A stretch of 64,000 nt of DNA from Macrophomina tecta. Taxonomy: Eukaryota; Ascomycota; Dothideomycetes; Botryosphaeriales; Botryosphaeriaceae. Positions within the stretch are counted from its first letter, which is position 1, and each line of letters begins with the position of its first letter. This document shows, piece by piece, positions 56,774 to 64,000 of the stretch. The stretch spans positions 3,720,001 to 3,784,000 of the forward strand of contig JAKSGN010000006.1 in assembly GCA_024180945.1 (NCBI GenBank), read 5' to 3'. The notes beneath the pieces are model-generated. The model was not told where the DNA came from. It saw only the letters and a program-made list of their open reading frames with translations, and did no database searches. The position numbers and the translations under genes are program-made.

Positions 56774-58467
56774 TCAGTATCGGCAATCATTGAGGCTGGA
56801 GGCCGAAGTCCTGTGGCTAGGGGCGGATCGATGATGATCGAATGAGTCCCTTCGAATCTGCTCAATGCTGGAAGAAGTGTGCTGTGTCTGGGGCTGTAGT
56901 GGCGCATACCTCTGCCCACTGACCAGTGCGCCCTCCTGCGAAGGCTGGTCAGTGCCACCATTACGCTTTCCAGAGGGGCTTCCCGTCCCGTAGTAGGCGA
57001 GGCTGGTGTTGGAGTCATTTCGTGGAAGGCCCTCGTCCCTGTTGGATGATGTCATGTTGACAGTGTTTACGCCGGAAGTCGGATACTTGTCATCCAGCGA
57101 AGAAGGTGTTGCACCGGAGAGGGAACTGGGGGTGTATACTGTTGACGAGCTCGGGTTGGAAGAGACGTCCGAGCCACTGTTTGGAATAGGAATGTAACTG
57201 AGGATAGACTCTTGAAGTGAAGAGATGGCCGACTGCTTTCTGTCTGGGGCAGTCAACAGCTGATTGGTTGCAGGAGCAGTTGAGGCAGATGGCCGGTTGT
57301 CATGCACTGTAGGCTCAGAATTCCACATCGCAGAGGCTTTCGAGTAGGATAACGCATGCGCAGTCGACACCGCAGACGTCGGCTGAGCCCTCAAGTGGAG
57401 CTCAGTGGAAGGATTCATGTGCATGCGGGTGGAAGTTGGAATTGGCAGATGACGATGTTCATGGGTGGAGGGCAGAGCGGGGTGAGAAGGTGCAGAGGGC
57501 GAAGTCAAGGACGACTGCAATGAGTTCATGCTGAACGCTGACATGTTATCCGTAGTCACCGTTGGGTGCCGCGTGACCGGAGGGCTGCTCAGGTACGGCA
57601 GCTGCAAGCTCCCGTAGGAGGCGGCAGTCGGCCCTTCAAGATACATATCGCTTGGCGCTGACTGCTTGGGGTTCGTGCCACACCATCCACGGGCAGGCTC
57701 CTGCACGGCTCCAAGAAAGCCTCCAAAGATGTCAGTTCCTGGCAGCGGCAACGGTTGGTAGCCATACGAGTCAGCTGATGTTTCGTCGCCGTACCCGACG
57801 GGGTTGTAGCAGCTTTGGTACGCTCTGGACGACAGGAAATTCTTAGGGAACGGGCCGTAAGTGAGTTCGCTAGTACTTTGGTATACACTGCTCGTTGGCA
57901 TGCTGGGGGCCGAGGAGATACGGTTCGGGTAATTGAAGTTTTGAGGTCCCGGAATATAGGAACCAACCTATTCTCGTCAACATGGATGCCACCTTCGTCA
58001 GCCCAAGCGTACTTACTCTGTGGAACTGACAGGCGCTGATATCAGCACCGGCAGCGCGACAATTGTGGCATCCGGTATTGTTGCCCGGGTCACCGCTGCA
58101 GCGGATCTTTCTCTTGCGGCAGCGTGCGCACTGCGGTATGTTGTCAGTCTCCGGTGCTCACATGTGGAGGCTGGCCGCCATAGGAGGCGTGCCGCCTGCC
58201 CGTTTGAAAACCGCAGAGCAATCGGAAAGGGCAGACGAAGCTCCAAGCGGAACTTACAGCAACGGCAATGCGACGTCTCGGATGCCCGTTGTTGGACTCA
58301 GGCTCGGGCTCGGGAGGGGGCACATTGCGGTTCTGGCGGGTCGGACAGGTGCGCACGTCCGAACGCATAGCGTGAGAGACAGCCATGGGCATATATCGTT
58401 CGCTCCAGGAGTATTGCTGCAGAGAGTTGAGAGGAGAACAACGTCGGTAGCGTTCAAAATCGTTCAT
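56774..58467 (-). CDS. Zn2Cys6 transcription factor with atypical cysteine spacing
   Basis: Probable nuclear regulator, 505 residues from exons 58258-58467, 58017-58130 and 56774-57967. The start MNDFERYRR was preferred to an ATG 15 codons upstream. Exon 1 ends NGHPRRRIAVA; exon 2 is almost exactly the zinc cluster: CARCRKRKIRCSGDPGNN then TGCHNCRAAGADISACQFHR, a CX2CX6CX9CX2CX9C pattern with a longer final loop than usual. Exon 3 resumes VGSYIPGPQNFNYPNRIS and is a 398-codon region rich in Ser, Pro, Thr and Asn without the common fungal-specific middle homology domain. It has several SP sites and HRHLPIP/HMHMN-like His patches. Small GATA repeats lie upstream at about 58741-58760. Target unknown; no cluster genes adjoin. 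Confidence 0.85.
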
Positions 58468-61400
58468 GGCCTGGAGGTTTATTAGGGCCAAGGCTGCACT
58501 CAGGATCTGCATTTGTGGAGAAGGAACAACGGACGGAATTTGCCCTGCAGGTACCGCCTAGTGGGAATTGCGGGTTCGCGTTTGCGCTCCGATTGACGTA
58601 GGGCGAGGGCGCTTTGATCCGGGATGATCCTGATGCTCGACCGTGGCTGAATGAGGTTTTGGTCACGGTAGAGACAGAGTCCGGTCAGGATGCATGCAGG
58701 GGCGAGAGTTGGATCGTGGGACTCTGGGGGTGCAAGGATATTATAGATAGATAGATTATCTCTGATGGAGAGATTTGAACCAATCCTTATTTGAGATGAT
58801 TGCTAGGCGCAGATAACCAAAGATGTGAATGCTGCTGGGTTTATTCCGGGCCTGCAGGTTGCGCACGTCAGGCGAAGGACCGGGAATTTACGGCATCATA
58901 GCACGGGAGATGTCAAGCCCACTCCCTCCATCGCACAAGGCCGTGCTTGAGCAACGCGGGTAGCAGCGCCGACCAGATTGCATGATCCACTTGAACGCCA
59001 AGGGAGCACGGGCTAACTCTGGGTAAGCCGCAACGGTCTCTTCAGTGCATCCGCGACAGCGTGAAACGTATCACTGCTGCCGTGTTGAATTCTACCTGGT
59101 CAGGGGCCTCGAATGACAGCGCCGATGCCGAGCAACCAGAAGAGCTGAGCAGCTCTCCTGAGTTTCGTACAGGCCCGCTGCTTTGCGTGCTGCTTTGATG
59201 CACTTGCCTTCGTCTCAGGATAGCCGGACCTGTGGTGCATCTCAGGATGCATCTGAGCAGCTGTTGAGACAAACAACACTTGAAGAAACACATGCATTGC
59301 GCAATCGAATTATTGCATCTCTCCCTCCAAGCGGCCTTTAACGTCTACATTGAAGCAGTTGGCGCACGCTTCTATCCTAAAGGTAGCACACCGCGGGCAG
59401 CGCTTGCACAAGGGCCGAGCGAAAGTGTAACACGTGTCGAGCTATTGCAGATTGCCTCTTGCTTGACTGGAAAGCCACGGCGGTTTTATCTCGCGTAGGA
59501 AGCCCGGAGACAAGTCGAAGAAGAGGAACAGAATCCACCGCCTCATGTCGACCTGGAAAGGCAAGATCCGGAAACTTGGCCGAGAGGTCACTCGGAAGGC
59601 ACTCTGACGCGACGCAGTGCGAAGCTATGCCACCGCGCTGAAATTTAGGATCGGAACGGCGGATGGGGGAGGCAAACTTGATTCTGCATGATGAACCTTG
59701 TCTGTACCTACAATTGAGCGACCGGGCAGCAAATCCTTGTTTCTTCACTCGCCCATTAAGTAAAGCAAACGACATCGGCAATCGGCTCCCTGAACATTTG
59801 TGATAAGAAACGCCAGCTAGGCAATTATCCGCTTCCAGAGGGGTTGATACCAGAGATTTCCTGCGAACCTACAGATCGACACTCGCAGGGCAGTTTCAAT
59901 ACCCAGTTCTTGTAGGAGGCACTGAGACAGCATGTCCACTGGTCAGACTTGCCTTGTCGATTCAGGATCCTTCATCAAAGCAGAGCAGGGAAACGAGAGA
60001 GTTCTGGCGGAGGCGACTGGCGCTGAGGGCCCAGGGCCGTCGGGGTGGCTGCAGAAGGGGCTAAGCGAACCCGGGAGAGAGACTGCCTTTGATACGGTAG
60101 GGTGAGATCCACAGGGCCCGTAAAGCGAGTCCAATAACAGATGAGTATATGCAGCTACCCGTTCGGCGGCGATCCACAAAGCAAACAGCCCAATCAAGCG
60201 CTGGAACAGCAGCCATGGGGGTTGTTCGGGGAGCTGAGGACTTTGAGACCATTGGACCTGAAGGTTTCATCTGGTCGTGCCACCAGTGCTGGGAAATGCT
60301 AGAGCATCATGCTGCCGTGCCGCATTGCAGTCAAATGAGCGCTGACAGTGCCAGAGGAGATGAGCTGAGGCGGTCCGGGCCACTGCCCAGTCTGATTCCT
60401 ACCCGCACAATGCAGGCTCGTCATTTCGAAAGGACCCATGGGGCAGGGAGGGTGTAGCTGCATGTCTGGTCCACAAGCAGCTCACACTAAGCACAGCCGT
60501 TCTCCGGGCTCATCCGTCAGATTAGCCTGAAGAATCGGCGTTTTATGCGGTGGCAAGTCGACTGCGTTGAAAGAGAAGAGGCCTCAATCACGGCATAGGT
60601 GGCTGTTCGCAAAGGTACTCTGCGGTGACGCCACATCAGTAGGCCGTGGCGAGCCTATGGCCGAAGAGGGTTCCTCAAGGTACCGCGTGATCACGGAGAA
60701 GGGCCCTCGAGAAGCTCGGTGCATATCAGCCTGCAAGCCGTCGAACAAGTATGCATGTATACAATTTTGAAGTGCAGAACGGCGTCAGAGGTGTGAAGGA
60801 GTACATGCAGAGCTGGCGTCATCCTCCAGAGCAGGCAGGTACCAGTGAGGTACCGTGCCTTTCAGACCATGTGCTGGTGGCGCCGGTTGCTACCCAAACA
60901 GAGAGAAGTGCAAGCGGGGGTAAGACAAACAACAACATGACATGGCACAGGCTGCGGGGAAGTAGGTACATGTGGATGAGCCGGCAGCCGTACGGTCAGG
61001 AGCAAATCAGAGGGGAAGAGCGAGAGACTAGGCGCAGCCGACAACGTGAGCAGGGAGGATGAAGGCCATGGGCATGCATCGTTTCCGACGGCTGCAATGC
61101 AAGCGAGTGCTCACGCGCGAACGAAGTGCAATGCGACCAGAGGGCTATTGAGGCGCAGAGCATGTATGTACCTTTTCAGGCGCTTGAGGCCGGCAACGCC
61201 ATGGGCCGAGATGATGATGATGCTGCGTGCCGTTCCGCTGCTGCAAAAGGCTTGCAGGCAGAGCGGGAGGGCAAAGACTCGCGATCGACGTGCGAAACAG
61301 CGGCTAGCCGCCCGATGGCAGCACCGTCCAGGCCATGACTTGCAGGAGGGCCTCAGGCGGCGGGGGTGGGCCCCCTCCACAGCAGCATTCCGTGGCTGTG

Positions 61401-61981
61401 GCGCCTTGTTGCTGCAGCTCCACCGGTCAGGAAACATGGTTGAATCGAATCGGCATGCTTGCCAACCAGCCGCATCCACCGTGGCCTGTTACTCGATACT
61501 GCCGCTGCTGCCGTGATTAGTGGGCGAGAGCGATTCCAGGGTGGGCATCAAACAGCCGCGACGTTGGCGTGCGAGCGCGGCGGCGTGGGATGGGGTGAGA
61601 GGTAGATTCGAGGGGCACCGCAAGTGACACGAGAGGCCAAGCGGGTGGGAAGGTGCACAGATGACGCGAGTGAGCAGCGCGAGGAGTGCAGATGGGCAGA
61701 GCAGGGAGCGAGGGAGCGAGGGAGCGAGCGAGAGAGAGAAGAGAAAGAGGCGGAAGGCAGGCTGAAGAAGCAGTGGCAGATGTGCCCCTGCCCGAAGCGG
61801 CTTAGCGCGTTGATGATCGCCGCGCGGTGATGTTGCGCGTCGAGCTTGGGCGCCGGCCACACTTCCATGCCAGAGAGCCGCCTCCGCGCCTTTCACTTTC
61901 TGATCCGTTACACCGGCCATCGCACACCGCATCACTTGCGCATGACCCTCCGCCTCTTCCGCCTCCGCCCGCCGCATCGTC
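58468..61981. other. Largest gene-free stretch of the window
   Basis: 3.5 kb without a convincing gene. The left 300 bases are the promoter of the Zn2Cys6 gene, with ATAGATAGATAGATT near 58743. Reading frames of 60-220 codons occur on both strands but have erratic composition and no domain. A purine-rich GGGAGCGA repeat lies at 61704-61750. Could hold a non-coding RNA or unrecognised relics. Confidence 0.5.
61704..61750. repeat. Purine-rich GGGAGCGA / GA repeat
   Basis: About three tandem GGGAGCGA units followed by GA dinucleotides, all purine except the unit's C. Lies 230 bases upstream of the cyclophilin start. Confidence 0.7.
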
Positions 61982-63427
61982 ATGTCCGTGTTGCTCGAGA
62001 CCAGCGTCGGTGACATAGTTATCGACCTGCTGGTCAGTGAGGCCCCGAAATGCTGTGAGAAGTGAGTCTGCTGCCCGTCTTGCGAAGCCACGAGAAGCTG
62101 AACGCCAACTAAGCCTTCCAGCTTTCTGAAGCTCTGCAAGATCAAATACTTCAACTACGCCCCCGTCCACTCAGTCCAGCGCGATTTCTCCTTCCAGACC
62201 GGCGACCCCATTGGGCCAGACTCAAAGGATAGCGACGGAGGTTCGTCCATATGGGGCGTGCTGGACCCTTCCACCCCCTCCAAAAAGACGTTTCTACCCG
62301 AGTTCCACCCGAGGCTTAAACACGTCGATAGAGGCACCGTGAGCATGGCCACTGTGCCATCCTCGACCGATCCGGATGCGCGCCTGGCCGGGAGCCAGTT
62401 CATTGTCACACTTGGCGAGAACCTAGAGTACCTGGACGGCAAAGCTGCCGTATTTGGATCTGTCGTGGAGGGATTTGACGCGCTGGAAAAGATCAATACC
62501 GCATTCATCGACGATAATGGACGCCCGCTGAAGGACATCAGGATAAGGCACACTATAGTCCTTGATGACCCCTTCTCGGATCCTCCTGGCCTGGTTGCGC
62601 CTCCGGAGAGCCCCGTGCCTACCCAGGCACAGCTGGCGACAGTACGCATCCGGGACGACGAGGAATTGGATGAGAACATGGATCAGGAGCAAGTCGAAAG
62701 GTTGCGACGAGAGAGGGAAGCGCGTGCGCAGGCTTTGACTCTCGAAATGATGGGTGACTTGCCGTTCGCTGAAGTCAAGCCACCGGAGAACGTTCTGTTC
62801 GTGTGCAAGCTAAATCCAGTCACACAAGATGAAGACCTGGAGCTTATCTTTTCCCGCTTCGGCACGATTCTGTCATGCGAGATCATCCGCGATAAGCAAA
62901 CAGGTGATAGTCTGCAGTATGCCTTTATCGAGTTTGAGGACAAAAAGTCCTGCGAGCAGGCCTATTTCAAGATGCAGGACGTCCTGATCGACGACCACCG
63001 CATCCATGTGGACTTCTCTCAGAGTGTCTCAAAGCTCTCCAATGTGTGGCGTGACGCAACGAATGATAAGCGTAAGCGGGCACATGGAGGCGGCTTCGGC
63101 GGCGTTGCAAGTCTGGAGAAGAAGAGGCAATACCGCGCCGAGTATCCGGATGACCGTGACAGAGGCTCTAGAAAGTACGGCTTGGTATTCGACAGGGACG
63201 ATGGACGCCGCCGGCGTGATAGAAGTAGAAGTCCAAGGCGGGACAGGGAAAGAGACTATCGCAGATCTGATCATGGTGATGGTGACAAATATCGTAGCAA
63301 AGACGACCGCGATAGCCGCAGAAGAGACAGGAGCCGCGATGGGTACCGCGATGATCGGAGGCGCGACAGAAGTCGAGACCGCTACAGGCGTGATGGTCGT
63401 GATCGCGACCATGACCGACGCAGATAG
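61982..63427 (+). CDS. Cyclophilin with RRM and RS-like tail (PPIL4/Cyp6 type)
   Basis: Peptidyl-prolyl isomerase associated with spliceosomes. Exons 61982-62061 and 62122-63427 give 461 residues. Exon 1 starts [20 protein letters not shown], the usual divergent-cyclophilin start; exon 2 continues [20 protein letters not shown]. Domain 1 (to about residue 165) includes [41 protein letters not shown] and [12 protein letters not shown]. Catalytic residues are not fully conserved, as usual for this group. A linker helix leads to an RRM at about 249-327 ([20 protein letters not shown], then [20 protein letters not shown]). The C-terminal hundred residues are Arg/Asp/Ser-rich ([18 protein letters not shown]). 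The intron has a CTAAG branch and 60 nt length. Confidence 0.94.
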
Positions 63428-64000
63428 AGACGGCATTGGCCGATGAACTATTGCTGGTCATACGGAATGCGGGTTGTTTTTCGAAAAGTTGCCAATCTTA
63501 AACTTGATTTGAGAAAACCCCTTAAGGTACATAACGACCACTGCGTCAATTGATGGGACTGTCCGAGAGAACGGGTCTTGTGCTAATTCTGATGAAAGGG
63601 GAAGTGTGTTAGAATTCCAACATTTGGTGACGTTATCGATCTATTTGAGAACATCCCCTCGCTGAGGTGGGCCAATAAGTTACACGAACAGCGTTTTTGG
63701 TCTACTGGGCAAGCTGAATCCAAATTCATATGATGGTAAGAACCAAAAATATCTTCAGGAAGCTGTCACCTCACTTCAACCAGTTTGCTTTCCCGATGAG
63801 GACGCGCCTCTGTACGATAACCTCTCCAGTGGCAGACTGCTCGCATAGCCTGGCATATTAGGATCACGTCATGATCTCTGAGCACGTATTGCTTGACGAA
63901 AGGTGTTGATGCATAAAGTTGTACTGTGTTGAGGTCTGCCCGAAGGTGGGCCCTGGCTATCCGACTACCTAACTAGTTAGACTAGCGCCTTAACTTCCTT
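63428..64000. other. 3' flank of the cyclophilin gene to the window edge
   Basis: 573 bases, AT-leaning, no gene or RNA recognised. Confidence 0.55.

Noticed and set aside
61489..62154. 221-codon minus-strand open frame
   Set aside because: Overlaps the first exon of the cyclophilin gene on the other strand and has low-complexity composition.

Overview
The window reads as nuclear DNA of a filamentous ascomycete (Pezizomycotina). Genes are split by short GT-AG introns, mostly 41-145 nt, often with CTAA-type branch points. Fungal-specific families are present: two Zn2Cys6 regulators (one with a DUF3425-type C-terminus), glutaminase A, a GH5 exo-beta-1,3-glucanase and a fungal-type xylulokinase. 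Coding exons are GC-rich. I cannot fix the class from sequence alone; a dothideomycete is plausible. I see no transposon, virus, CRISPR array or biosynthetic cluster.

Layout. 0-10.7 kb: end of an OXNAD1-like oxidoreductase, a decayed coding remnant, a four-helix membrane protein, xylulokinase, a mitochondrial cation-diffusion transporter and a Myb/SANT protein. 10.7-16 kb: a gene-poor stretch with a frameshifted DUF1772-like relic, then a secreted exo-beta-1,3-glucanase. 16.8-26.7 kb: a Yta7/ATAD2-type chromatin AAA-bromodomain ATPase, then a divergent pair of mitochondrial genes (unknown membrane protein and pyruvate dehydrogenase protein X). 28-31.3 kb: a broken O-methyltransferase and a Zn2Cys6/DUF3425 regulator. 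33.8-36.1 kb: secreted glutaminase. 38.7-41.1 kb: a divergent pair of RNA-processing genes (NSRP1-like, NFKBIL1-like). 42.4-50.1 kb: RNA polymerase II subunit 2, a zeta-crystallin-type quinone reductase and the ubiquitin shuttle Dsk2. 51.6-52.9 kb: a heavily degraded copper amine oxidase. 53.8-58.5 kb: an intron-containing tRNA-Lys(CTT), a RidA-family protein with a signal peptide and a second Zn2Cys6 regulator. 58.5-62 kb is empty of recognisable genes. 62-63.4 kb encodes a PPIL4/Cyp6-type cyclophilin with an RRM.

The most notable pattern is a contrast. Long housekeeping genes (RPB2, YTA7, glutaminase, xylulokinase) keep open frames over kilobases. At least five dispensable-looking genes (OXNAD1-like, the remnant at 1.0-1.4 kb, DUF1772, O-methyltransferase, copper amine oxidase) carry small indels or stops. 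The amine oxidase is certainly a pseudogene. The single-base lesions could be decay or local assembly errors. Three genes concern pre-mRNA processing (NSRP1-like, NFKBIL1-like, PPIL4-like) and four encode mitochondrial or probably mitochondrial proteins. Neighbours otherwise look functionally unrelated, as is usual for fungal chromosome arms. All splice sites given were inferred by eye from consensus and frame.
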